Origin: OLB11 sp044234005
Lineage (GTDB): Bacteria > Bacteroidota > Bacteroidia > Chitinophagales > Chitinophagaceae
DNA length: 64,000 nt
Assembly (NCBI GenBank): GCA_044234005.1
Contig: JBIIJE010000001.1
Location: forward strand, 21,261 to 85,260
Reading direction: 5' to 3'
Shown piece by piece: positions 26,153-35,437 of the stretch. The translations under genes and the position numbers were made by a program. Within the stretch, counting starts at the first letter, position 1. The number at the start of each line of letters is the position of its first letter. Under the pieces are notes generated by a model. The model was not told the origin of the DNA and ran no database searches. It worked only from the letters and a program-made list of their open reading frames with translations.

Positions 26153-27343
26153 TTACTTACTTAAATACATACTTCTGTCCTTATATAATTGTCTGAAATA
26201 TGGGTCACGCAAATCTTTAATAAAGCGAATGGCTTCACCTGTTGATTTCATTTCAGGTCCTAATTCTTTATTAACGCCTGGAAATTTATTGAAGCTAAAT
26301 ACAGGTTCTTTAATTGCGAAACCAGTTAGCTTTTTCTCATACGTAAAATCACTTAATTTATTGTAACCCAACATCACTTTAGTCGCTATATTTAGGTAAG
26401 GAATTTGATATGCCTTGGCTATAAATGGCGTGGTTCGACTTGCGCGTGGATTAGCTTCAATGACAAATACATTGCCGTCTTTAATTGCAAACTGAATATT
26501 AATCAGCCCTTTAATATTAAGGGCCTTTGCAATTTTCAAAGCGTAATGCTCCATGGTGGCAACAACCAAAGGAGTGAGGTTAAATGCGGGCAGCACAGCA
26601 TGGCTGTCTCCACTATGAATGCCTGCAGGCTCAATATGTTCCATCACACCCATCACATGCAACTGCTCTCCATCATAAATGGCGTCAACCTCCGCTTCCT
26701 GGCAACGATCTAAGAAATGGTCGATTAGAATTTTATTACCTGGTATATGCTTCAATAAACTTAGGACAGCTTTTTCTACCTCTTCGTCATTAATTACGAT
26801 GCGCATACGCTGTCCACCAATTACATAACTCGGACGCACCAATACAGGATAGCCAACTTTATTAGCCACTTCTATAGCTTCTTCGACATCTAGTGCAGTG
26901 CCATATTCAGGGTATGGAATACCAAGCTCTTTCAGCAAATCGCTAAACCTGCCTCTATCTTCCGCAATATCCATATTATCAAAACTAGTACCTATAATCG
27001 GAATATTTTTTTCATGTAATTTCTTCGAAATTTTGAGCGCAGTTTGTCCACCTAATTGCACAATAACGCCTTCTGGTTTTTCGTGTTCAATAATTTCATA
27101 AATGTGCTCCCAGTTCACAGGTTCAAAATATAATTTATCTGCCATGTCAAAATCGGTGCTAACTGTTTCCGGATTGCAATTTATCATAATGGATTCATAG
27201 CCACATTCTTTAATTGCTAATAATCCATGTACGCAACAATAATCAAATTCGATACCTTGTCCGATTCGATTCGGACCGCTACCCAATACAATAATTTTTT
27301 TCTTGTCGCTAACGATGCTTTCGTTGTGTTTGAGTTTTGTCAT
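26153..27343 (-). CDS. carB: Carbamoyl-phosphate synthase large chain, C-terminal half (split CarB)
   Basis: This 396-residue ORF is the second synthetase half of CarB, which phosphorylates carbamate. It starts MTKLKHNESIVSDKKKIIVL; LGSGPNRIGQGIEFDYCC (20-37) is the second N-terminal motif. The ATP-grasp domain follows (YPVLVRPSYVIGGQ; VFVIEANPRASRTTPF), ending FRQLYKDRSMYLSK. The roughly 140-residue allosteric MGS domain is absent, which I recall as usual for Bacteroidota CarB of about 940-950 residues. In most relatives NESI-SDKKK continues directly from the first half. Here a stop, a 138-bp gap in the same reading phase and a new ATG intervene. Confidence 0.88.
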   Translation of the reverse strand: MTKLKHNESIVSDKKKIIVLGSGPNRIGQGIEFDYCCVHGLLAIKECGYESIMINCNPETVSTDFDMADKLYFEPVNWEHIYEIIEHEKPEGVIVQLGGQTALKISKKLHEKNIPIIGTSFDNMDIAEDRGRFSDLLKELGIPYPEYGTALDVEEAIEVANKVGYPVLVRPSYVIGGQRMRIVINDEEVEKAVLSLLKHIPGNKILIDHFLDRCQEAEVDAIYDGEQLHVMGVMEHIEPAGIHSGDSHAVLPAFNLTPLVVATMEHYALKIAKALNIKGLINIQFAIKDGNVFVIEANPRASRTTPFIAKAYQIPYLNIATKVMLGYNKLSDFTYEKKLTGFAIKEPVFSFNKFPGVNKELGPEMKSTGEAIRFIKDLRDPYFRQLYKDRSMYLSK

Positions 27344-27481
27344 ATTATGTTTGACTTGTTATTTATATTTTTTACTTCACAAAATTGATGCGTACATCGC
27401 GTTTCAATTTTCTCAGACCGCAGAGATTAATCTAGAGATAGTAAGCTTTCAATTTTCATGCTACAGTTTTCAAAATTGACA

Positions 27482-29158
27482 TTATAATACTAATTCATTT
27501 ACAAATTGACTCTCTTTCTCAAACGTGCTATAGAAGTAAGGTGTTACCGCTTCAAATTCTGCTGCACAAGTATCTACCATTTTAAAAACACGTGTAATAC
27601 CTAGATTCTTTCGCATCTGATATAGTTCATCTTCTGTTCCATCATTCATAATACGGCAGATTTGCTCGTCGCCAAAACCATGATGCTTGGCCTCACGCAA
27701 TAATTCAGGTGGCAGGGTATCGAGCTTATACTTTTCTATTTCTTTTTCAATATCGCACAATAATTTAATTTGATTTAAAAACCACTTATCAATTCCATGA
27801 CTTGCTTTTGATATTGAATTGACACTTACCCCAGCCATCAAGGCATCTTTTATTCTAAATACCCTATCCCATTTCGGTGTTTTCAAAGATTCTAAAATCT
27901 CATCTGTTTTCATTAAACTTTTACCATAATAGCCTAAACCAACCGCATTGTTTTCTAAACTTTGACAAGCCTTTTGAATGGCCTCAGTAAAACATCTACC
28001 AATTGCCATCACTTCACCCACACTTTTCATCTGTAAGCCTAAAGTATCTTTAGCGCCTTTGAATTTATCAAAATTCCACCTTGGTATTTTTACTATAACA
28101 TAATCTAAAGTAGGCTCGAAAAATGCAGAAGTATTTCCTGTAATTTGATTCTTTAATTCGTCTAAGCGATAGCCGATCGCTAATTTAGCAGCGACTTTCG
28201 CAATTGGATACCCAGTAGCTTTGCTTGCTAATGCCGAAGAACGACTCACACGTGGGTTGATTTCAATGGCAATAATTTCTTCCGTATCAGGGTTTAGTGC
28301 AAACTGCACATTACACCCACCCGCGAAATTTCCTAAATCACGCATCATCGTAATGGCCGTATTGCGCATTAATTGAAAAGCCGTATCACTTAAAGTCATA
28401 GCAGGGGCAACTGTTATAGAATCACCTGTATGCACACCCATAGGGTCAAAATTTTCAACTGTACAAATAATACATACATTGTCAGCTGCATCGCGTAATA
28501 ATTCCAACTCAAACTCCTTCCAACCCAATACAGCCTGCTCAACCAAAACCTCATGAATAGGTGATGCTTGCAAACCATTATTCAATGCATTATCTAAATC
28601 TTCGGGCGCGTTTACAAAACCTCCACCTGTTCCTCCTAGCGTAAATGATGGGCGAATCACCAATGGGAATCCGATTTCTTGCGCAAACTCTTTTCCTTCT
28701 AAATAACTGTTTGCCGTTTTAGCTTTAGCAACAGTTACACCTAACTTTATCATCCATTGACGAAATTGCTCACGATCTTCAGCTTTGTCAATCGCTTTAA
28801 TATCCACGCCGATTAATCGAGTATTATACTGCTTCCAGATACCTAATTCCTCCGCTTCTTTGGCTAAATTAAGTGCTGTTTGCCCACCCATAGTTGGTAG
28901 AACCGCATCAATTTCATTTTCTTGTAAAATTTGTTCAATACTTTCTACATTGAGCGGTAAAAGATAAACCCTATCTGCCATCATCGGGTCTGTCATGATG
29001 GTAGCCGGATTTGAATTAATTAGAATTACTTTGATTCCTTCTTCTCGCAAGGATCGTGCTGCTTGGGTTCCACTATAATCAAACTCACAAGCTTGACCAA
29101 TGATAATTGGACCAGAACCGATAATTAAAACGGATTTGATTGAGTTGTCTTTAGGCAT
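27482..29158 (-). CDS. carB: Carbamoyl-phosphate synthase large chain, N-terminal half (split CarB)
   Basis: This ORF (558 residues from MPKDNSIKSVLII; an ATG eight codons earlier at 29182 is also open) carries the carboxyphosphate half of CarB. It shows IGSGPIIIGQACEFDYSGTQ and the ATP-grasp motifs FPLVIRPSFTLGGTGGGF and IIAIEINPRVSRSSALASKA, followed by the oligomerisation domain. It ends in TPYFYSTFEKESQFVNELVL. In full-length homologues the sequence runs from YYSTFE into the second half; here it stops eleven residues past that point. Its ammonia or glutamine source (carA) is not in the window. The pair probably associates to form the working enzyme; complementation by another carB cannot be excluded. 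Confidence 0.88.
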   Translation of the reverse strand: MPKDNSIKSVLIIGSGPIIIGQACEFDYSGTQAARSLREEGIKVILINSNPATIMTDPMMADRVYLLPLNVESIEQILQENEIDAVLPTMGGQTALNLAKEAEELGIWKQYNTRLIGVDIKAIDKAEDREQFRQWMIKLGVTVAKAKTANSYLEGKEFAQEIGFPLVIRPSFTLGGTGGGFVNAPEDLDNALNNGLQASPIHEVLVEQAVLGWKEFELELLRDAADNVCIICTVENFDPMGVHTGDSITVAPAMTLSDTAFQLMRNTAITMMRDLGNFAGGCNVQFALNPDTEEIIAIEINPRVSRSSALASKATGYPIAKVAAKLAIGYRLDELKNQITGNTSAFFEPTLDYVIVKIPRWNFDKFKGAKDTLGLQMKSVGEVMAIGRCFTEAIQKACQSLENNAVGLGYYGKSLMKTDEILESLKTPKWDRVFRIKDALMAGVSVNSISKASHGIDKWFLNQIKLLCDIEKEIEKYKLDTLPPELLREAKHHGFGDEQICRIMNDGTEDELYQMRKNLGITRVFKMVDTCAAEFEAVTPYFYSTFEKESQFVNELVL

Positions 29159-29219
29159 TTTTTTTTTATCTCGCTTGCGCAAGAATTGATAAATGACTGA
29201 CTTTTTGTTTGCTAAGTTG

Positions 29220-29227
29220 CAAATGTA
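29220..29227 (-). promoter_or_regulatory. -7 box upstream of split carB
   Basis: The minus strand reads TACATTTG, an exact TAnnTTTG match, 38 bp upstream of the 29182 ATG and 62 bp upstream of the preferred 29158 ATG. Confidence 0.55.
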
Positions 29228-29346
29228 ATAGATGAAGAGTTTAATAAAAAGGAATGTGGAAAAAGAAAATGTGATTCTTTAAAATATCTTCAGCAACTTA
29301 TCTATTTAAATAATAGCTAGATATTGCAAACGGGAAATGTCGAATA

Positions 29347-29397
29347 TTAAATCCAAATTACACGACAGGATTCGATATTAGAAAGTTGTATCAGTAA
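29347..29397 (+). pseudogene. Outer-membrane-protein-like C-terminal remnant
   Basis: In one plus frame this reads LNPNYTTGFDIRKLYQ followed by TAA. A near copy (NPNYMIGFEARKF, stop) lies at 30417-30464, on the other side of the barrel gene. The alternating hydrophobic and aromatic end resembles C-termini of Bacteroidota outer-membrane barrels. Too short for a family call. Confidence 0.4.
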
Positions 29398-29431
29398 GCA
29401 CAAATTTCAAAATTTAAATTCTCTTATAAAG

Positions 29432-29548
29432 TTGAACGTTTTTCAAATATTTTTACTAATTATTGGTTGTCCAACTTCTTCATCACCTGCAAAAACTTGT
29501 CTTGAGAATTGTGATGAGACTATGAATTATTCAGGAAGCCCTATTTAG
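29432..29548 (+). other. Possible short lipoprotein-like ORF
   Basis: From a TTG at 29432 the frame reads a hydrophobic segment FQIFLLIIGCPTSSS with a lipobox-like IIGC, then PAKTCLENCDETMNYSGSPI and a TAG. At 38 residues it may be a tiny lipoprotein or the 5' remnant of a larger one. No family recognised. Confidence 0.3.
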
Positions 29549-29605
29549 ATTCGCACTCGATATGAATACAAATTCATCAAATATTTATAATTAATTACAA
29601 TGATT

Positions 29606-29613
29606 TAGATTTG
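29606..29613 (+). promoter_or_regulatory. -7 box of outer-membrane barrel gene
   Basis: TAGATTTG is an exact TAnnTTTG match, 22 bp before the ATG at 29636. Confidence 0.55.
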
Positions 29614-29635
29614 TATTCTAGATCATAATTTTATC

Positions 29636-30271
29636 ATGAGAAAACTTTCAATACTTTTTGTTATTCTTTTGGCAACTCAGATTGCACAATGCAAAGAATT
29701 TTCGATTGCGAATAGCATGCGGCCAAAAAAAAATTCGGATGGTGCTCTTGATAAAACACGAATATTACTTGGCCCAGGTATTGGGGTGAACGCTTTTAAT
29801 AGAGGGTTTGCCTTCAATCTTAATCCTTCTTTGGCTTATGCTTTTACTGATAATTTCTATGCAGGTTTTAGCTTGGGTTATAGCTATTTTCAACAATCTA
29901 CAGATTATAAAAATCCTGTATCAAACTTAGATGAGAAGTTTCGATATAAAATTCCATCTTATTCGGCGAGTGTATTTGCACGCTATATCATTGCTAACAT
30001 GATAATAATTGGTGTCGAGCCTGAAATAAATAATACGAAAGTTTATACAGACAGGTTTTTCAATTCATCTGGGCAATTAAATGTTGAATCGCGTCGCTTA
30101 AGTGTGTCTTCGTTTCTAGTAGGCGGTGGCTATTGTCAACGACAAAGCGATATCGGGCATCTATTTTTTATGGCTATGTATGATTTGCGCCAAAATCCGA
30201 ATGCGGCCAGATATTACGAATCTTTAGACATACGCCTTGGTTGGATGATACCATTATTTAATCAACGCTAA
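29636..30271 (+). CDS. Putative outer-membrane beta-barrel protein
   Basis: A 211-residue secreted protein of unknown function. A signal peptide (MRKLSILFVILLATQIAQC, with cleavage expected near residue 19-20) is followed by alternating strands such as FAFNLNPSLAYAFTDNFYAG and VFARYIIANMIIIGVEPEI, and it ends SLDIRLGWMIPLFNQR. This is the pattern of small 8-10-strand barrels common in this phylum. The Cys at position 19 is probably part of the cleavage region, but a lipoprotein cannot be excluded. It is flanked on both sides by degraded gene ends, so it may be the survivor of a larger cluster. Confidence 0.7.
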   Translation: MRKLSILFVILLATQIAQCKEFSIANSMRPKKNSDGALDKTRILLGPGIGVNAFNRGFAFNLNPSLAYAFTDNFYAGFSLGYSYFQQSTDYKNPVSNLDEKFRYKIPSYSASVFARYIIANMIIIGVEPEINNTKVYTDRFFNSSGQLNVESRRLSVSSFLVGGGYCQRQSDIGHLFFMAMYDLRQNPNAARYYESLDIRLGWMIPLFNQR

Positions 30272-30345
30272 GAATCTTCTTTCTTATAGCCTTGTTTTAT
30301 CGCATACCTAGCTATGCCAACACGAGATTTCACATCTAGTTTCAT
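30268..30345 (-). pseudogene. LuxR-type regulator, C-terminal remnant
   Basis: Read on the minus strand, 25 codons give MKLDVKSRVGIARYAIKQGY then KKEDS and a TAG. This is the recognition-helix end of a LuxR/NarL response regulator (family pattern: KKLDVKSR.GIARYAIKQGYI). The preceding bases still resemble the VHRxNI helix but are out of frame, and no receiver domain remains. Its stop overlaps the end of the barrel gene. Confidence 0.65.
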
Positions 30346-30416
30346 GAATATTCATTGTGGTAACCATTTATGGTTTTCGGACTTAAAAACATTTTAGCAT
30401 CTATTTTTTTTATAAG

Positions 30417-30464
30417 AAGTTTAATCCAAATTACATGATAGGATTTGAGGCACGAAAATTCTAA
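30417..30464 (+). pseudogene. Second outer-membrane-protein-like C-terminal remnant
   Basis: The frame reads KFNPNYMIGFEARKF then TAA, and matches the tail at 29347-29397 both in nucleotides (AATCCAAATTACA shared) and in protein (NPNY--GF--RK). These are two remnants of paralogous genes flanking an intact barrel gene. Confidence 0.4.
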
Positions 30465-30504
30465 GGTGTTAGTTGGTCTCGTTAATTGTTAACGTGACGC
30501 TTTG

Positions 30505-30545
30505 GTATTTGTTATCAATCCTGTCTCATGATTGATAACAAATAC
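30505..30545. terminator. Perfect 16-bp inverted repeat, possible bidirectional terminator
   Basis: GTATTTGTTATCAATC pairs perfectly with GATTGATAACAAATAC across a 9-base loop. It lies between the plus-strand barrel gene and the minus-strand peroxidase gene. Only a short T-run follows, so terminator function is uncertain. A recombination or protein-binding site is the alternative. Confidence 0.45.
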
Positions 30546-30600
30546 TTTTATCGTTTGCGCATTCCAAATGCCTAATCTGGGTTTATCCCAAATTATACGA

Positions 30601-30636
30601 AAGCCCAAACTCTGCATCAATACAAAATTTGGGCTT
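30601..30636 (-). terminator. 9-bp stem-loop downstream of peroxidase gene
   Basis: AAGCCCAAA pairs with TTTGGGCTT across an 18-base loop, 63 bp past the minus-strand peroxidase stop. There is no U-tract, so this is a weak terminator candidate. Confidence 0.3.
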
Positions 30637-30698
30637 CATGAAAAACTTGTCTTAGAATCAATTAATTATTTGTAATCAAACTTACTTAAACATAAAGA

Positions 30699-31871
30699 CT
30701 ATTTGAATGGATTACTGTATTTTTCATCTTTAATAAACTCATAATCGGTCAACGTATTTAAGAATGCAATCAGAGCCGTTTTATCACTTTCACTCAATTG
30801 AATATGTTTTACACTTCCATCAGCATTTTTAAATTTCTTATCTAAATTCTGTGCGGGCTTAATGCCAGATGAATAATGATCTATGACATCGCGTAAAGTC
30901 TTAAATCTTCCATCATGCATATAAGGTGCCGTTAAAGCAATATTGCGTAAACTCGGAATTTTGAACATGCCATCTTTTCTACCCACATCATTCGGAATAA
31001 TATCAAGTCCAATATTGGTTGTACCTCTTACATCAGAAGCTGACCCTGTATTAAATGTTTGTCCTCCATACTCGCCACCAGGTTGATCTGGCGCACTCAA
31101 ATTAGGACCTGCATGACAAGTTGCACATTTTGCTTCCGCGCTATTAAATATGGCTCGTCCTGCATTTTCTAACTGTGTATAATTACTAAAGTTATTTGCT
31201 CTTCCTTCATCAAACTTTGAATGACTCGTCGTTATTGAAGCAATAAATTGCGATAGTGCACTCGAAATGGCCGTTTCTGTAATAGCCGAAGTACCAAATG
31301 CCTTTTGAAATAATGATGGGTAATATTTAGTTTCTTGTAATTTCTTAGTAAGCGCGTTCAAGTCCTCCATGCCCATTTCGATATGATTTTGTACAGGTGC
31401 TAACGACAAGTCGTTGATAGTAAATGAACGAGAATCCCAAAACAAATTATTTGACATTTGCGGATTTATAATTGCCATACTACTTCTTGTCGTAATACGA
31501 CCTTCGAATCCAAGACTCAGGGCTAAACCATCTGAAAATGCCTTTGATTGATGATGGCAACTTCCACAGGATACTGAATTATTGAGAGACAATAATTTAT
31601 CGTAAAAAAGTACACGACCCAGGGTAGCTCCTTCATTCGTAACCAACACACGTTGACCCGACATGAAGAAAGGCATATCAAAGCCCATGAATCCTCCATT
31701 TTGTGTAAACTGATTTACACCATTCCCATCTGGCAACTTCGCACTTGCATATTCATAAGCAGTTGAAGGTAGTTGAGGTGCTACATGATCCTGTAAACCT
31801 GTTGCGGCTTTGTTACATGAAATCCAAACTAAGACCGCAATAATCAGGGAAGAAATAAATACTTTTTTCAT
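30699..31871 (-). CDS. Di-haem cytochrome c peroxidase/MauG-like lipoprotein
   Basis: A 390-residue periplasmic protein with a lipoprotein signal (IAVLVWISC, Cys19). It has two haem c motifs: CGSCH (102-106) and CATCH (249-253). A methionine in PYMHDGRF (about residue 316) is a likely distal ligand of the C-terminal haem. The order and spacing fit bacterial di-haem peroxidases, which reduce hydrogen peroxide using electrons from small cytochromes, or MauG-type oxidases. It stands alone on the minus strand. A possible electron donor, the small cytochrome c lipoprotein, is encoded 31 kb away. Confidence 0.9.
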   Translation of the reverse strand: MKKVFISSLIIAVLVWISCNKAATGLQDHVAPQLPSTAYEYASAKLPDGNGVNQFTQNGGFMGFDMPFFMSGQRVLVTNEGATLGRVLFYDKLLSLNNSVSCGSCHHQSKAFSDGLALSLGFEGRITTRSSMAIINPQMSNNLFWDSRSFTINDLSLAPVQNHIEMGMEDLNALTKKLQETKYYPSLFQKAFGTSAITETAISSALSQFIASITTSHSKFDEGRANNFSNYTQLENAGRAIFNSAEAKCATCHAGPNLSAPDQPGGEYGGQTFNTGSASDVRGTTNIGLDIIPNDVGRKDGMFKIPSLRNIALTAPYMHDGRFKTLRDVIDHYSSGIKPAQNLDKKFKNADGSVKHIQLSESDKTALIAFLNTLTDYEFIKDEKYSNPFK

Positions 31872-32079
31872 AGCAATTGTATTTAATGTTTAAAGTCCAA
31901 TATAAAAGTAAAGCCATTTAGTTATAGAAAATTACAATTAGCGACAAAACACTGAAATTTTAACATATGTTAATCGCTTAGGATATAAGGAAATTGAGCC
32001 TCTCGTACTTCTGTTTGATACTGCTTATTGGACCTAAATTTTCAATGCGCAAAAAAAATTTACAAACTAGTTTGAAAAA

Positions 32080-34368
32080 CTACCACGATACTAGATGGTT
32101 ATTATATAATAACTTTTTTGACTCTTTCAGCAATACCGATTCGTAGAGCGGCCTAATTTGTAATTCATCAATATAGGTTGCTGAACTTTTATCATCGTTT
32201 ATGAAATCCAATATAATATGCTTTATATCTACACTAGGTTTTAATATTTCATGAATATGAACCCAAAAACCTTGATTATCATTGAGACTTCTATTAAATA
32301 ATATATCATGATTCTCAACCCGATTCAAAGCGCTGTCAAACAACTCGATATAAAAATGAGGCATGCGGTAATCGACATCATTTACTTTGACCCATACTGA
32401 AAGTTCATAGCTTGAGTCTTTCATTAATTGAATTTCTTCATTCAGCAAATTTAGTTCCGGAATATTTAAAGTTGCTTGAGCCCCTTTGCCGAAAATTTTT
32501 TCTTCTGAATTCTTTTCTTCAAATGAGCGATGTACGAGTAATGTGTTGGCTTGAGGGGCAGCAAGTTTAAGCGAATCTTTCAATCGACTTTCGTATTGCA
32601 TTAAATTCTCCCATGATAATGAAAAGCATGAAATGCCTTTGATATTTGTCAAATATCGAGCATGTTGAAAAAGGTATTTTTCATCTGGCGACAATGCACT
32701 ACTGTCTTGATATATCAAAAGAAGATTTTTTTTGTTGAGTAAAGAACCGAATTGCGACTTGTCTGATAAAGGACCTCCAGTTAAACGCATTAATGAAAAA
32801 CTTTGAGACCATGAACTTCTTGATAAATGGGTATTTACAATAGGTAAGCCTGTTGCTAAGGAGAATTGAAATGAAGCATCAATAATAAACCCAGATTGTC
32901 CATATCCAACTTTTTCAGAACCAATACAGAAAAATGGAAACCCCGCAATCGCTTGATGATTGTTGATTTCTTTGTTCAAATCTTTACTAAGTTGAACACT
33001 ATCTATGTAGTTTGTGAATGCTTCATAATCTTTGCTTGAAGTATCCGATCTTTTTTGAATAATTTTTCCATATCCAAACATTTCTATGGTGGAAACACCT
33101 AATAATAGGATTGCTACAAAACTCATTTCTACATATTTAAACTGACTCTTCAAACTGCTGAATATCTTATGCACACCAATTACCATACTTATTGAAGTTA
33201 GAAAATAAAAGATGACACTAAATCTACCTAAACTTCGAAATTGTTTCATCATAGGCACAGTATCTATAGAGTTTTCGAAACCCCAAATAAAAGGAACTCC
33301 CATACTAAATAGTAAACATAAGAACCCTGCGAGCATCATCTGTTTTTGTGCGTCTTCGAATACCGGAATTTCCATTTTTAAACAACGATTTGTCAGCTTT
33401 AATATTATCAAGAGTATAATCCAAACACAAAAAAACACATTTAATATTCCAATGTAACCGTAACCTTCACCACCAAATTCAACGGATTCTAAATCGGAGA
33501 ACAGGATATTTAAAAAGGAACCCAAATCACTTGAATTACTCGTCAGCACACTCCGCCAATTACTTAGGTAGGAAAGTGTTCCCCAGGGATTCGTTGGTCT
33601 GTCCTGAATAGGATCTGTAAATAAAAGAATAAGCTTGACAACAACAAATGCCAAAAATACACTTAAAATAACGCCGTAAGTTTTTAGAAAAGTGGCTTTT
33701 AAATTTTTAACATTAAATAATAAAGTAGCAAACCATAAACTAGCAATTAAAAATGCACCAATCGCGAAATTATAGAAATGCAGAAATGCAATACTTACCA
33801 ATACGAGTATAATTCCTAGCAAAATAGTTTTACGATTTTGCTCGAAATACGCATAAAAAAGCAATATCAGCAAGGGTATGTAAAATGTATAACTCAGACC
33901 AAAGTGCCCGAAAACTCGGAGGATATTCGGCGAAAAAAAGGTAATAACAACTGCTGCAATAGAGCTTATCCACGGATTTACTTTGAGTTTGTTGAGTAAC
34001 ATAAAAGTAAATATGGAACTTAATAAAAAACTCAAAATCAGTATAAGGTTCATGATGCCAAGTAATGTCGGTATTTGAAAATGTAATACTTGATTTAAGT
34101 AACTTAATGGAACAGATAATAAAGGTTGATTATCTGTAAATGTGACATGCTCTCCATAAGGATAATTCATGCCTTCGAACCAAATACCTTTACCATAAAA
34201 TGTATGATATAAGAAAGTAAAATAATTTTTAAACCCATCTCCGTTTGCACCAATCATGGCTGCTGTAGGTTGCATTAAAACATTTCGAAATAAATACCAT
34301 GCAAAGCTTGCACTGAGGCAAATATGAAACCAAAAATGAGGGGTAAATCGAGCAAATTGCTTTCTCAT
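32080..34368 (-). CDS. Large membrane protein, possible GT-C-type or YfhO-like
   Basis: A 762-residue protein with about 11-13 transmembrane helices in residues 1-430, followed by a soluble region. The first loop has GANGDGFKNYFTFLYHTF and the next AYFEQNRK. The acidic/aromatic first loop and repeated helices resemble GT-C glycosyltransferases and YfhO/DUF-type polysaccharide membrane proteins. The last 150 residues (LNEEIQLMKDSSYELSVWVK) look like a carbohydrate-binding beta-sandwich. It is divergent from a GT2 gene, which may use polyprenyl-phosphate sugars that such membrane enzymes accept. Function unproven. Confidence 0.6.
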   Translation of the reverse strand: MRKQFARFTPHFWFHICLSASFAWYLFRNVLMQPTAAMIGANGDGFKNYFTFLYHTFYGKGIWFEGMNYPYGEHVTFTDNQPLLSVPLSYLNQVLHFQIPTLLGIMNLILILSFLLSSIFTFMLLNKLKVNPWISSIAAVVITFFSPNILRVFGHFGLSYTFYIPLLILLFYAYFEQNRKTILLGIILVLVSIAFLHFYNFAIGAFLIASLWFATLLFNVKNLKATFLKTYGVILSVFLAFVVVKLILLFTDPIQDRPTNPWGTLSYLSNWRSVLTSNSSDLGSFLNILFSDLESVEFGGEGYGYIGILNVFFCVWIILLIILKLTNRCLKMEIPVFEDAQKQMMLAGFLCLLFSMGVPFIWGFENSIDTVPMMKQFRSLGRFSVIFYFLTSISMVIGVHKIFSSLKSQFKYVEMSFVAILLLGVSTIEMFGYGKIIQKRSDTSSKDYEAFTNYIDSVQLSKDLNKEINNHQAIAGFPFFCIGSEKVGYGQSGFIIDASFQFSLATGLPIVNTHLSRSSWSQSFSLMRLTGGPLSDKSQFGSLLNKKNLLLIYQDSSALSPDEKYLFQHARYLTNIKGISCFSLSWENLMQYESRLKDSLKLAAPQANTLLVHRSFEEKNSEEKIFGKGAQATLNIPELNLLNEEIQLMKDSSYELSVWVKVNDVDYRMPHFYIELFDSALNRVENHDILFNRSLNDNQGFWVHIHEILKPSVDIKHIILDFINDDKSSATYIDELQIRPLYESVLLKESKKLLYNNHLVSW

Positions 34369-34539
34369 AAAAGACTAAAACTATTATTAAATGGACGGTT
34401 TGCAAAATATTTTCTTCTTAAAGGTATTTTATTTTCATCCCAATTAATCATACAGAAGTTCGAAAAAAATAGACTATTTTAATTCGAGATATATTCACAG
34501 CCCTTCAAGGAATTAGCTATTTTCGCCAAAAAATACTTC

Positions 34540-35250
34540 TTGTCTCAAAAATCTCTTGCTATTGTTGTTCCTGTTTATAGACCTATGATACTTTGGCAAG
34601 CTAACTTATACAATCATTTTCAAGCCTTAGCCGAATCTCTTCATGAATTTTCAGTAAAGCTTTACATCACGATAGATGGTGGATTTACCCAACAAGAACT
34701 TCTAGAGACAAACGCATTCTTTGAAGCCATTCCGAATGTAAATTGCCTAAGCTATTCTGAAAATATGGGAAAAGGATTTGCACTAAGAAAAGGTATTGCG
34801 GCCGCGCAAGAAGATTATATTGTATATACAGATATTGATTTGCCCTACACACAAGAGTCAATGTTGGCTATTATTGAATCGCTTGCAGTAAATGATGTTA
34901 CCATTGGCATTAAAAACAAAGATTATTATAAACATTTACCAACTTATAGAGTTGTAATTTCGAAAATATTAAGAAGTATGATTGGTTTTTGCTTCCCAAA
35001 ATTGATTACTTCTGATACTCAATGCGGACTGAAAGGTATGCGAAGATCAGTAAAAGAGCTTTTTTTAAAGACCACAATTAATCGATACTTATTTGATTTA
35101 GAATTTGTTTACTATGTTTCTAAATCAAATTTTTCTGCTACAACCATTCCTGTTCAATTACGCGAGGGTATTGAATTTAGAAATATAAACAAGTCTATTT
35201 TATTACAAGAACTTTATAATTTTGCGCGAATTTTAATGCATAAGAATTAA
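34540..35250 (+). CDS. Glycosyltransferase family 2, DPM1-like
   Basis: A 236-residue GT2 protein. LAIVVPVYRPMI opens the Rossmann-like domain, MGKGFALRKGIAAAQ (about 77-91) binds the nucleotide, and YIVYTDIDLPYTQ contains the D-x-D metal site. TQCGLKGMRR is typical of polyprenyl-phosphate mannosyl/glucosyltransferases. The start must be TTG at 34540: no ATG lies upstream in frame, and the next ATG would remove the first strand. No C-terminal membrane helix is seen. It is divergent from the large membrane protein and may supply its lipid-linked sugar (inference). Confidence 0.82.
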   Translation: MSQKSLAIVVPVYRPMILWQANLYNHFQALAESLHEFSVKLYITIDGGFTQQELLETNAFFEAIPNVNCLSYSENMGKGFALRKGIAAAQEDYIVYTDIDLPYTQESMLAIIESLAVNDVTIGIKNKDYYKHLPTYRVVISKILRSMIGFCFPKLITSDTQCGLKGMRRSVKELFLKTTINRYLFDLEFVYYVSKSNFSATTIPVQLREGIEFRNINKSILLQELYNFARILMHKN

Positions 35251-35437
35251 CTATTTGAGGAATTAAAACCTTAAACCATCATCCTATTTTTTTCTACATT
35301 ATAATAGTATAGATGGTTTTACCTCCCTCTCGATTTTCAATTGTTTAGCAAATAAGGTATTAGGCAGAAGGTGCATAAATAAACTTTAACACAAGTATAT
35401 AGATTATACTCTTTCGAATTGAATAGTACATAGTTTT

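Larger units (their letters stand above)
30272..30698. other. Intergenic with gene debris and hairpins
   Basis: About 430 bp between convergent genes. It holds the LuxR remnant, a barrel-like tail at 30417-30464, two inverted repeats, and a diverged copy of a sequence also found at 57134-57157. No intact gene is seen. Confidence 0.5.

Noticed and set aside
26153..26600. Missing CarB allosteric (MGS) domain as damage
   Set aside because: The C-terminus ends at the point where I recall Bacteroidota CarB proteins normally ending, so absence is probably ancestral.
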